Part shown: positions 26,787 through 37,964 of the stretch, piece after piece
Position numbering within the stretch: position 1 is the first letter of the stretch
Layout: each line of letters starts with the position of its first letter
DNA from: Alviniconcha marisindica
Taxonomy: Eukaryota; Mollusca; Gastropoda; Provannidae
Length of the DNA: 64,000 nucleotides
Assembly (NCBI GenBank): GCA_018857735.1
Contig: JABMCL010002130.1
Span: 873,501 to 937,500, forward strand
Reading direction: 5' to 3'
The notes under the pieces: generated by a model
The model's input: the letters and a program-made list of their open reading frames with translations, nothing else
The model's database searches: none
What the model was told of the DNA's origin: nothing
Program-made: the position numbers and the translations under genes

Positions 26787-29700
26787 ACACACACACACAC
26801 ACACAGAGTGACACACTCGCACACACACACACACAGAGCATTCACATATGCAGTTATCCGCTATGGAAATATCCCACTACAAAGTCAAAGTGTTTAATCC
26901 TTTGAATCTGTGATGACTGTTGTATGAATATATTCAGCTTCAGCCCACCAAGTTCACCAACACACATACAGGCAACGGCAGGAGGGCCCTGCTGGGGACA
27001 GCCACCTACCGACGCCAGGCCCAAGGCCATGGGCAGGGTGAAAGAGGAGCAGCCCTCGGGCGTCTGTGAGAGGCGAGCGTAGGGAAGATGGAACGCGGCC
27101 TTGTCGCTGGAGTAGACCACATCGCAGAGACAGAGCAGGGCCACCCCTAGGCCCACCGCCGACCCCCCCACACCGGCTATCACCGGCTTGGGGAAGGTGA
27201 TGAAGGCCTTGGTCAACTCCCTGCACCACAGGCAAAAACACAACCAGGGGTCAGCCAGCAGCAGCAAAGAAAGGCTTTGTCCCTTACCATACACACCCCA
27301 TGCACACATGGGGCAAAGAAAGGGTCCTTAAACTAACAAATATTGTTGTGGACACAAAAGGCATGAGACTGTCTGAACTACGCTCAGCAGCAAGATAGAA
27401 CAGGTCTCTAACTGAAGAAATCTTTGTGTGGACAAGCAGGAGACCTGTCTGAACCATGAAACTGGCATTCACTGAGGTTGCTTTGATGTTTTTCATCTGC
27501 AAGTCAAGCCTTAAAAAGAAGAAGACAGCTAGCTTGGTGTCACCTACACCTTTGTGGTCCAATCAACAATGCACATTGTACGTGGCCTGTCATATCACTT
27601 TTCTGCATACAAATACAACCACCAGTCCTCTGCCCTTGCTATTGTACTAGCTCTTGTAGTGACCCAGTGCCATCACCTTCAGCTGTTTTTTGTGCTCTTG
27701 TGGTGACCCAGTGCCATCACCTTCAGCTGTTTTTTGTGCTCTTGTTGCAAACAGCATCATTCTGTTCATGCCACAAGTCTTCTTCTTCTTTTTTTAATGA
27801 CACAAAGTACCATCCGATAAACAGTTCCAAATGTCAAGCTAACAGCTACCTAAACTTTCTATCTCCAAAAACACATCCTCTGCCCACAGGTTTGGTTAAC
27901 AAAACATACAAACAAGGAAAACATCACAATTTCTTTTGTAAGTTCAGCTGTTTTTCTATTCTTTGTTGTCTTTTTTGTCTCTCTCCATCAGACACCAAAT
28001 ATGCAAATTGTCCAAATCACACAAACACAGATTGTTATGACACGTTCCTTGTTATCTCAAAAGCTGTTCCAAATATCCCAGCAATAAACAAATGGTCAGA
28101 ACTATAGCACATGGTGAGGGGGTATCTGGAAATTAAGGAGAGGTTTCAGCACCAGCAGCTGAAAAAAATCATCGATAAGTTCCGGTAAGTCAGCTAAGGG
28201 TTTTTTTGGGAGGAAGTGGGCAGGGAGTATGGGAAGGATGAGTGGTGGCTGACCAGTTTCATCCCACTCCTTCTTGCTCTCAACACCCACCAACACTCTT
28301 TTCATTTTTACCAACACTACAGGACAGTCGGCCCCATCCCAAGCATACCTGAGAGCATCTGCCATCTGACGTGCTGCCACCCGCCGGTCGCCGGTGGTAA
28401 GGAAATGTAGATCAACACCAGAACAGAAGAAACTGCCAATGCTGCTGAACAACACCAGCGCACTGTCATCATACTTGGCAGTGTTCAGTGCAGCCACCAC
28501 TTCTTGAACCACCTGAAGCCATGACAAACAGTTCTCGTCAATATATTGTCATCACGGACAACTCATTCCTCCAACCACCTGAAGCCATGACAAGACAGAG
28601 TAGTAGCAACAATATATCACCATGGACAACTCATTGCCTGAACCACCTAAAGAGTTACAATCACCATATCATCATGGACAACTCCCCTGTAGCCATGATC
28701 AACACAAAGAGTTATGATCAATGTATTATGGACAACTCAAGTGAACCACCTGCAGCCATGAACACAAAGACCTACACTCACTGTATAATGCCCGTATCTT
28801 CATGCACAACTCATTGCTTGAATCATTTGTAGCCATGATCAAAACAATGAGTTGTGATAACTGTATCATCATGGACAACTCATTCACTGAATCACCTGTA
28901 GCCATAAAGTGATAAACGCAAGGAGCTGCAGTCACTGTATCATCATGGACAACTCACTCACTCAAACACCAGTAGCCATAATGACAAAGACCTACAATCA
29001 GTGTATCATCAATCAGGGACAGCTCCATGCCTAAACCACCTGTAGCCATTATTATTATTAAGGTGCACTCCTGCCAACAATCTTTTGACAGTGCCCTTTC
29101 AGTTCTGAAACTCTGACTGAAGAACATAAATCCACAACGCAATATTTAATGCACTCAACTAAGTCTAAATACTACTAACACTGTTCTCAAAGCCATGAGG
29201 CATGTCCCCAATAAAGTTCAATTCCAATCAGACCATGGTGAAAAAGAAAAAGAATGCACATTTCACGGAGATCAAAACTCAGTCTTCCATCAATTAGTCA
29301 ATCTCAATGCCACATTTAGTGATAAATTTTACAGATGCTGTATTATAAGTACAGACCACACCAGCAAGCATGCTAAAAGATGACAGGTATTTTGATGACA
29401 TTGTAGTGTTTGGTCATTCTTCAGTTCAACTGATAAACTGGTGTTCTCAGTTCAATCAAAACAAATGATACAACAAAAGTCAAACACGTCGTACAGTCCA
29501 TTAATTTGTAATACAGTAATGATCATAATTACTCGAAATCACTGCTGCTTCTGAACAAAGCTATCTCACCAGACAAAGCAACACACACATGCAGCCACCC
29601 ACCCACTCACACCACACTCTTACATGCACACCTCCCTCCCCCACCCCCCTCCCCCACCACCAGTCTTCCTCCTCACCTGAGGATTGATGGCGTTCTTCAA

Positions 29701-30350
29701 CAGCGTCTGAGTGTTGAGCCAGATCTGCGTGTAGCGATGGCACTTCTTCACCACAATCTGCTTGTAACGGAACACGCACTCCGTGGCCCGCACACTGATC
29801 CGGCGCTCCATGGGCTCCAGCATGTCGAAGGCTCCGGAGCTCTGGCCGCTGCTCCTGCTGCTGCTGGTGGTGCTGGTGCTGGCGCCGTTCCCGTTCCCGT
29901 TCTCCTTCTTCTTGCCCCCCTTGCCCTTGGGGTGCAGCTGACTGGGCAGGCTGTCCAGAAGAGTCCTGTAGGACATGGAGGAGGGGCTGAGCGGTCCTGC
30001 AGGGGCAGCGTGGAACGTGGGCACATCCCCCACCAGGCTGTCCATGTTTAGCGGGGAGGGGTTGGGGAGGGTTCCACGGAGGGGGCTCTGCACCGCTTTC
30101 AAGGGGGTGAAGAACTGGGTGGGGGAGGACGGGCGGAGCAGCTGGTCGAACAGTCCTGGGGAAGGTAAATTAATATTGTATTGCACACATCGCATGCCAT
30201 GGTGAACCTGCACATGATTCTCTGGATCCAAAGAAACACACGCACTATGCACTTTTAAATCATGCTAGTACAGTAGTAGCATAGCATCCTGAAACATATG
30301 GTGCTGAATGAAACAATTTTACTTTCAAGTCCTGGGCTGATCTGACCCAT

Positions 30351-30383
<33 letters not shown>

Positions 30384-32038
30384 GAGGAAGGCTTACAACT
30401 ACCACAACACTCACAATGTCAATGACTCAATATCACTGTGTCATTACCACTATCAGCATCTAAATGCATTTTGCACAAGTGCAAGAGTAGGACTGTGCAA
30501 CAGAACAGGATCAATAACTGGAATAAACCTTCACCTGGTCCAGGGTGACGATGACATGGAGTCTGCACTGACTGAACAGGAACATCAGTTCATTCAAAAC
30601 TAAAGAGGTGTATGGATTTAAACATGATAATAATATGCTTAATAATAATAATGAACAAAAAGATCTATACATGATGTACACTACTAAATCAGTCAAATTA
30701 CCAGGCTTCTGTTTTGAAGACTTTGGTTTCTTGAAATCCATCAGCGACATCCTCCTCGAACCTGAACTCTTGGTTGAACTTGAACTTGAAGTCGGAAAGA
30801 TCTTTTTGTGCGAGTTCTTTACAACACTCTGCTCACTTGCAGCAGACTTTGGGTTGTTTGTGGTCTGTTTTGCACTCAGACACCCATCCCCCTTCTCGTT
30901 TACATCAGTCAATGAATATAATATGTTGTCATCATCCGACTCACTGTCTGAAATAATGGAAAAGTCTGAATCAGGCTCGACTTTGTTTGAGATAGAAGAA
31001 TGCGACTTTGAACCCGACTTAGACACATTTGAGCTCTTGCTCTTTGGTGAAGGTTTGTCCCTCTTTGTTGATGATTTGCCGGCCTTCTTTACTGAAGTTG
31101 TACCACTTCTAGATTTGGACAAGTCACCCTTTCCTAATTCACCTTTAGAAACACTGTCTTTTTTCACTCCTTTGTTTTCATTCAAATACTTGGGACTTTT
31201 CTTTGGTGCAAGTGAAGCATTAGTTTTTGGAGTATCAGACACATCCAGCTTCGTTTTACTTTTCTTGTTTTCTTTCTTTACAGATTTGGAAGTTTCAGAC
31301 ATTCGCTTCATTCCAGCTGCTGGTGTTGTACCTATTTTTCTGGTCTCAGTTTGAGGTTTCTTCCTTGGAAATGCAAGCTGACTTTTCTTAGTGCTGTCAC
31401 TTGATTTTCCCAAACTGGAAGGAATCTTACTCTTTGACTTGGACACAGCAGCCGGACTGTTTGATTTCGAGTCAGACACTGACTTCTTCACATGTTTGTC
31501 CTTGAAGTGTGCTTTCTTCAACTTCTTATGTCTGGAGATTTTTGCTAGCTTTGAAAGATTTTTAGACTTGGATTTCAATTCTGCAGCAACCTTTTGTCTG
31601 GCTGCTACCTGACTTGATTTTCTCGCAGTCATCGCAGTGGTTTTGGAAGCAGCTTCCTTTGAGCTGGACTGTTCCTTGCTCTTTTTCAGCAGTTTTGCAG
31701 CCACTGACATGGACTTGGAAACTTTCTTTTTCCGGTCAAAGTCTCTGAACATGAGATGACAGGCTGTCAGATTGCTGGCCGGTTCCCAAGTGTCATATGC
31801 TGCGGAGAAGTTTTTCCACCGCACAAGGTAGTACACCCGCTTGTTCTCCACCTTCTTCTGCAGAAGCCTCTCCACCTGCCAACCCAAAACAGGCACTGTA
31901 GCACAAGACTCCTGTAACGGCACCTGCATTATCATATGTATATTCATAATCGTCACAGTGGAAACTCCCCTGGTAAAACCTGCATCCATGGTTGACTGGG
32001 CATTAATTTAAAGACTAAACCACCTATAGCTGGGATCC

Positions 32039-32090
<52 letters not shown>

Positions 32091-35000
32091 ATGCAATGCA
32101 ATGATCACACTAGACATTTTTGAACTTTTACTTGATATTACATCACTGCCACTGGCAGATAACAACAGCTCATGAAAACTGGTCAGTCACAGAAGTCAAT
32201 CAAAACTGGTCAGTCACAGAAGTCAAACAGCTCTGGGATAGCGTTAACACATTATTAGGATAATGACATGTAAAGTATATAATCTGCAAAAGTCAAAGGG
32301 CAATATCTCCTGTGACGAAATCACACTTACAGAGTGGCTGAAGCTAGAGAGAACTATTACATATATATAATAGTCATAGTAACGCCCTTATTTTGCCCAA
32401 ACTGAAAGCACAAAACTGTAGCCACGTCCTTGCTGAATGCATGGTCCAGTTTGATTTGCCATTTAAATTATTAAGCGGCCAAATCATGGGAAAGGGTGCC
32501 TAATTAAAAAATTAAAACTTTATAATGAAAGACTCCTGGGAGGATGTCAGTGCTGTGCAGTGTCGCTGCCTTTGGAGTCCGACCCAGAGACAGACTATGA
32601 CTGTATGAGTATGACCCAGCTGTTGGCTGCAGCCTCGCTGCCTTTGGAGTCCGACTCAGAGACAGACTATGAGTATGACCCAGCTGTTGGCTGCAGCATC
32701 ACTAGCCTCAGTCCCAGCATTGCTTCTCTGTCATTTATACTAATTATAGTCCATAGACTCCATACCAAGTGAGTATAGCTCAGCAACTTCCCAGTCCCAC
32801 AGATGCAAACACCAACATAAGTTTATTTTTCTTTATTTTTCATCAGGAAGATCAAGATAACAGAGAGGTGAAAAAGGAGGAGACAGATTTCAGTTAACTG
32901 AGGTTTGAGATGAGAGAGCAGCTATGTTTTTTGTTCTTGTTATTTACTTTTTTTTGGGGGGGGGGTCATGTTTTATTCCAGTTTTTGTGCAACTTACAGC
33001 AATATTGTGATAGTGATTATAATAAATTAAATAGTCATCAGCAAAAAGAGTTCATAAACATAACAAAAATGAACTATATTGGCAAAAAATAGGAGAAAGA
33101 GAGGGAGACAAACACGCACGCACGCACACCCACAATTCCAAACTAAAATTCAAGCAATTAAACGGCCCAGCAAACAGATCAACGACAATCCTAAGAAAAA
33201 AGTACTTACATAGTATGTGCATGCGAACAATGTATAAGTCCATGAATGCATGTATGTATGTTGTACATTGTGTCACTTAACATTTACCATCTGACTTAGT
33301 GCCAAAAGGTGCGCAAGAAAAGAGGACAGAGGTACTAGAAAATAAAGTTGACAGGATGTGAGTGAGTAATGCATTTTTTGAATGAACACATGTGAAGTCA
33401 TCCACCAGTGAAGGGAGAAGGCAGTGCTGCTCTTCGTTCCTGAGAAATTTGACTTTCAGTGTGATTTGTGACAAGATGTTGAACATTACACATTACAACA
33501 AGCCCACATCACTGTGCTGCTAATCATGCAGTTAACTGTGAAAACCCAACTGATCTTACAAGATGTGATCCACATGAGTATTACCAAGTAAACTGTTGTT
33601 GTTCTGTGTCACACAGAACAGCATGCTACGCATAGTTTGTTGCAATACATAACGTTCAACATTCAGCCAGTCTTGAACATTTTTAAATGAATAAAAAGCA
33701 ACACATTCTGAAACATAAACAGTTATTCTTTAATAGAACAATATGTGACAAGGAAGATTTGATGATTTTTTCCCTCAAATTTAAGCTTTCTTGACATAAA
33801 CAGCAAATGATGTAAGAAATATGTTGAACATTACTATTTCAACAAGATGTACAATGCTGTTTGTTTCTTGATGAAAATGATAAATCAGTAACTTTTTATT
33901 ACAGTAGAGTATAAAGACACATAACTATTTCCATGTGAACAGTTTTTGCTGCATTAATTTTGTTGTAGTGGATAGCATAATGTTAAACAGACGACATGGT
34001 ACTTTGTTTTTCATAACAAAATAAATAATACTTATTAATTAACAAACAAATAAGTGTTTTGTAAGAGAAAATGGAGCAAGTAAGAGTGAGTACAACTTTT
34101 GCTGCTTTTGGGTGTCACAGGAAAACACACACGCAACCTGTCATCCATGCGTTTCTTGGTCATGTTGACTCAGGTGCCTAGGACAAAAATAGTTGAACAG
34201 TTAACTTCAAGTTCAAAGTGAAAGAATTAATAATAATAAATAGAAAAAATCGTAATAAATATTACTAAAAAAAAATCACAGCCAAAGAATAATGCTATTA
34301 AGATTGGCACCTTACATTTTTAGAACTCTGGAAGGCAGACAGGCATGGTCACTAAAATTATGTTGAACGTTATTATTTCCACATCTCGTGTTGTAATCAT
34401 AATGTTCAACATCTAACTTGATGACTTTAACCTGCGTAAATTCAAATTGTGTACCATATAGGATGATTTGTTTGAAGATGTAGTTTGTAAACAAAACAAA
34501 CTGCATTAAGCGCAAGCAAAAAATGTAAAGAGTACGATCAGAATATACTGTTTATAACCAATCTGCTGTCGCACATTACGATTTCAACACGCACTCATGT
34601 TGTAAGAAACTCGGTGAAAACAAATTTTCAAAAGCATCTGAACAAACTTTAGATCAACAGCAACAAAAACTCACTCTGTATGCTAACATTCCGATACTTT
34701 TAAAAGATTGGCATATACCAATATAAATATCATTGTATAACCGGAAGATTTGACTAAATCTCCGATGAATGTTTAAATAAAGTTGAACGTTACGGTCTTC
34801 AAAAATATTACCACACACCTTTCGCATATCAGAACGTCTCTTCCATGCGGCCATGTGCTAAAAGCAAATGACCCGGATGTATAACATGGCTGACCGGAAG
34901 TAGTGCAAAAGCGCAAAAACTTATTTTTTCCTTTTGCTTGTTTAATCTAATAGTTGTTGAACGTTATTTATTGAAACAATTTTATGAAGCATGGCAAAAT

Positions 35001-37873
35001 ATATTTTAAAAACTACCCAGACATTTGGCAGTAAAATAAAACATTGGTGCCTGATGCAGTGACGTACCACAGTGACTGGAGTAAAGTTTCGACGAAAGAG
35101 AGTCCTTTCTTCACTAGATTGTCTGCAGATGCTGGTCATGAAACATTTCAACACATAACGTTTGACCAAGGGATATTTCGGAGCCTCTAACTCCAAAAAC
35201 AAAACTTAGTGATAATGGATTTTATATGCACTGTGTAAAGCGATATCTCCTCTGTGCAAATCGGTGACTGAGGTAATGTTTTGATTCATCATGTACGTGA
35301 ATGAAAGCATCGAAAGCACTCACCGTGAGCGTGTCCGTTTTCAGGGGTCGAATTTCGTGGCGCTTTTCACTTTCAAAAAATAATATTTCTCCAGCTGCTC
35401 CAGATTTGGAGCTCATATTGTTTCCACTGTGATACTGACCAATTATGAACGCACACACAAAGCAACAACAAGACAAAGTGTTTGAAACAGATTTTATTGA
35501 CAGTCAAAAATCGGACCCCCCATTTGCGCACCTTTTGGCACTAAGTCATCTATGACATTGTCTATACATCAATCACCTGCTGGTAAGGACACCATTCAAT
35601 TACAATCTTATCATATGACATATTCAGTTTTGCATTATATTTGTACACCTCAAAGTTAGTTTTTAAATAACGTTTGAACAAATGCAATTGTGGTATAGTC
35701 TTGTTAATTTTACATTTATAAATAAAGAACTTTGCTTGCAAAATAATTAAATCAAAGGTGTTATCTGCTTTAAAATGGATGTCGTGACCAACCCATACAA
35801 TATTTTCATTAAGTGTTGCTGATGTCGCATTTGAACAGCCAGCATTAACTACAATCTGGAATTGTTTCCAAACTGACCTCACATATGTACATGACCAAAA
35901 TATATATATATATGGTTAATTGAGTCTCAGTCTTGTCGACAAAAAGAGCAAGTAATGTCATTTTCAATTCCCATGTGCATTAAAACAACATTAGTAGCAA
36001 TTATTCTATGTACTAGTCTTATTTGAAACCATTTCAGTTTTATTTCTTGAATCTGTTGCATTTTCTTAAAGGTGATACACCAATTAATATCTTTATTTAG
36101 CTTAGCTTCCCACTTGTTACAACAGTTAGGTCTAGTTATATTCTATGTAAGTACCTCATATTTGTTGATTATAAATCGTCTTAAGTGTCTTAATTGAATC
36201 TGCTGAATTTTTACCCTCCATTGTTATTTCTGTTTTACGTATGTAGCTTTTGATAGCTTGCACACATCCAATATACGTAATGTAATCTGTCTTAATTCTG
36301 AATTTTTCTTTAAAACTTTTAAATAACATAAATGTACCATTGTCATTCAGCATATTTTTAATGTGACACATGTTGCCGTTGTCAATCCAGTTTTTATAAA
36401 AAATAATTCTGTTTCCAACTAGAATATTCTGATTGCAGAAGATTGGCTTTGCAACTAGCTCTTCTGAATTTTCTACATGTATTTGTTTACCAAACTCTTT
36501 ATATGCCATAAATACGTGACTCCAAAACTTATTAACCTCATGTTCCTGAAAATTAAGGCTTGATCCCAGTTGTTCAAACCACGCCACTTTAGGATAAGCT
36601 GATTTAATGATACTTTTCCACTTGTGCTCACTTGTTTTTAATTTTCAAATCCAAATTAACTTCAGTGCATTAATATAAGTTTTTATGTTCGGTATACAAG
36701 CCCTCCTTTTGCGATAGATCTGACAGATATTTTTCTGCTTATCCTGTCCTGTTTTCTATTCCACACAAACTGAAACACTGTCTTCTGCAATTCGTTAACA
36801 AGGTTGTCTGGTGGGTTTGGCAATAACATCCATAGGTGAATAATCTTAAATAGAATCAACAATTTTAGAACTGCTAGTGCTACTCTGCCTAATGGTGTTA
36901 TTTGTCTCTTGAACCCTACTTTGTACAAAGCTCATATTTCCGAAAATTTATCATTAAAGTTGAGTACCTCACACTCTTTTAAGTCATGAGTAAACCATAT
37001 ACCAAGTATCTTAAATTTAGGTGGGTTCCATTCCATTTGCAAATGTGGCATAATATATATATTTAACAGAATTTCGTTATTTACTTCTTCTTCTTCTCAG
37101 TGCAGCTACAACTAGTACAACTACAAACATGCAAAATGCTAGAACAACCTGATATTAGTCAACCCCTTTCTCACTTAAATTTTAAAAATAAAACAAGCAG
37201 GAGAAGGAGAAGAACAAAAGAAAATGCAGAAAAAAAGAAGAAAAAAGCACACAAACATGTCACTTGTCAGCTTTTTCTGGTGAGACTCAAACTCAAAGAC
37301 AATTTTATAATGTACGATTTTTGTTAACACAAATTTTCACTTGTTCTACTGATGAAATAACAATGGCGCAACTCGTACGGGAGAACACATTCAATGATTC
37401 AAGGCCCATCTGACCCGTCTTCTTTCTCCTGTCGACTCAAACGTCCTATTTGCATTGCTATTTGGTCGCTCTGTATTAGATTTATTTTTTGGTTCAGTTT
37501 TTATTATGCACTGCCCAAAACAATTTATTTTTTTTAAAGAAGAGAAAGAAAAAAAGATTGCTAGCGACAACACACTGCTGATACGCCGCAAAAGTGCAAA
37601 CAGACGTTCTGAGCATCAACGCGCTGCGCGATCGGCATCGTGAGTGAGCCGCAGGGTCGATCACCTAGCGAATGATGGCGCGGCAAAGCTAAAAATTGAT
37701 CGTCTGCTGCAACCCTGCAAAAGAAAGCGCTGCGTGACACGTGGACAGCAAAGTTTATGAGAGAGAAGACTGAAACTGTGTCAGCTCGTTCTTGTAAATA
37801 TTATGCTTCAATCGTTGTACAATGGTGTTTTTTCTTAACAACGGTTTACCTCATAATACTCTTGGTCCGCCAT
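25580..37873 (-). CDS. CDYL: Chromodomain Y-like protein (chromodomain + crotonase fold), complete, 7 exons
   Basis: Nuclear chromatin corepressor family: the chromodomain binds methyl-lysine and the C terminus is a crotonase fold reported to act on crotonyl-CoA. Exons in transcription order: 37873-37850, 31875-30702, 30155-29677, 28512-28349, 27220-27010, 26520-26377, 25741-25580. These total 2358 nt, 785 aa, and all phases close. Exon 1 encodes only MADQEYYE; exon 2 continues VERLLQKK, so the chromodomain (about residues 6-55) is split after Glu8. Aromatic cage candidates are Tyr7, Trp28 and Phe31. Residues about 60-400 are Lys/Ser-rich and disordered, and exon 3 adds a Pro/Ser linker. The crotonase domain runs from about 510 to 785. 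It carries FFCSGVD (exon 4), [13 protein letters not shown] and QTPEGCSS with Glu669 at the isomerase catalytic position (exon 5), and ANELLFGG (exon 6). The Met at 31989 was rejected as a start because 31876-31878 is a clean CAG acceptor in phase with exon 1. It faces ECI2-A across 91 bp. Confidence 0.95.
26742..26835 (+). repeat. (CA)n microsatellite (CDYL intron 5)
   Basis: Long CA tract with small interruptions between CDYL exons 5 and 6. Confidence 0.97.
28500..29060 (-). repeat. Degenerate ~60-68-bp array carrying copies of the CDYL exon 4 acceptor
   Basis: About nine copies of AACCACCTGTAGCCAT-like sequence. The first (28508-28524) is the true acceptor region of CDYL exon 4 on the - strand; the second at 28573 is identical over 18 bp, so an intact acceptor copy lies 65 bp upstream of the real one. 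Splicing there would reach a TGA after eight codons. Later copies are progressively diverged. Confidence 0.8.
32044..32090 (+). repeat. (GT)n microsatellite (CDYL intron 1)
   Basis: About 22 GT units, 170 bp upstream of the CDYL exon 2 acceptor in transcription direction. Confidence 0.97.
32550..32705 (+). repeat. ~76-82-bp direct repeat x 2 (CDYL intron 1)
   Basis: TCGCTGCCTTTGGAGTCCGA ... GACCCAGCTGTTGGCTGCAG repeated once with a 6-bp length difference. Confidence 0.88.
33292..33316 (+). repeat. 25-bp sequence with a perfect inverted partner at 35524-35548 (left)
   Basis: Begins TGACTTAGTGCCAAAAGG and is exactly complementary to 35524-35548, 2.2 kb away. Either terminal repeats of a transposon enclosing the nested five-exon ORF, or two copies of a LINE 3' tail in opposite orientation: each is followed by AATAAA within about 40 nt. 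Confidence 0.75.
33478..35166. repeat. Dispersed GTTGAACRTTA motif, about eight copies
   Basis: GTTGAACATTA or GTTGAACGTTA occurs at 33478, 33823, 34362, 34782 and 34956, and inverted at 33650, 34400 and (one change) 35156. It is often followed by ATTTCAACA-like sequence. All copies lie between the 25-bp inverted partners and fall in non-coding parts of the putative nested gene. Confidence 0.6.
34160..35416 (-). CDS. Possible small five-exon gene nested in CDYL intron 1 (113 aa)
   Basis: Five short open segments on the - strand join with GT-AG borders, all in phase 0: 35416-35324 (starts [14 protein letters not shown]), 35190-35068 ([15 protein letters not shown]), 34857-34819 ([13 protein letters not shown]), 34500-34432 ([16 protein letters not shown]), 34177-34160 (APEST, stop TGA). 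Together they give 113 aa. A tttatt (AATAAA on this strand) lies near 33895. Against it: the second acceptor is GAG, the segments are short, and no domain is recognised. It could also be a transposon gene, an alternative CDYL leader or a non-coding RNA. All-phase-0 agreement is the main reason to list it. Confidence 0.3.
35495..37070 (-). mobile_element. L1/Tx1-type LINE ORF2 3' fragment in CDYL intron 1
   Basis: Three broken - strand frames follow in order the C-terminal half of an L1/Tx1-clade ORF2. 36928-36683 has [13 protein letters not shown] and [13 protein letters not shown]. 36587-36156 has [19 protein letters not shown] and [16 protein letters not shown]. 35882-35562 is the C-terminal end ([15 protein letters not shown]). 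A stop at 35562 is followed by AATAAA near 35495. Intervening stops show it is inactive and 5'-truncated. Confidence 0.8.
35524..35548 (-). repeat. 25-bp inverted partner of 33292-33316 (right)
   Basis: Perfect reverse complement of the left partner, lying 14 bp beyond the stop of the L1/Tx1-type ORF2 fragment on the same strand, which favours the LINE-tail reading for this copy. Confidence 0.75.
37738..37743. promoter_or_regulatory. E-box CACGTG near the bidirectional promoter
   Basis: Perfect palindromic CACGTG 107 bp on the CDYL side of the CDYL exon 1 donor. It is the binding sequence of USF/MYC/TFEB bHLH factors. A 6-bp match can be chance; its promoter-proximal position is the only support. 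Confidence 0.25.
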
Positions 37874-37964
37874 TGCGACGAGAAGACAAGGGCCGTAACT
37901 TAGCACGCCGGGACTTCCGGTAAAGATCACACATGTAGAAGCTGGTCGGCGTTGGGAGCGAGTG
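37874..37964. promoter_or_regulatory. Bidirectional promoter between CDYL and ECI2-A
   Basis: Only 91 bp separate the CDYL ATG (37873, - strand) from the ECI2-A ATG (37965, + strand), so both core promoters and 5'UTRs must fit in or overlap this interval or extend into the other gene. An ETS/GABP-type site ACTTCCGG lies at 37913-37920. ETS sites are common in bidirectional promoters of nuclear-encoded mitochondrial genes. The CDYL start context (GCAATGGCGGAC) partly resembles a TISU/YY1 element used for very short 5'UTRs. No TATA box was seen. Transcription start sites are inferred, not seen. Confidence 0.75.

Noticed and set aside
31876..31989. Met at 31989 as the start of the chromodomain protein
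   Set aside because: A CAG acceptor at 31876-31878 and an in-phase exon MADQEYYE at 37873-37850 restore the conserved chromodomain N terminus.
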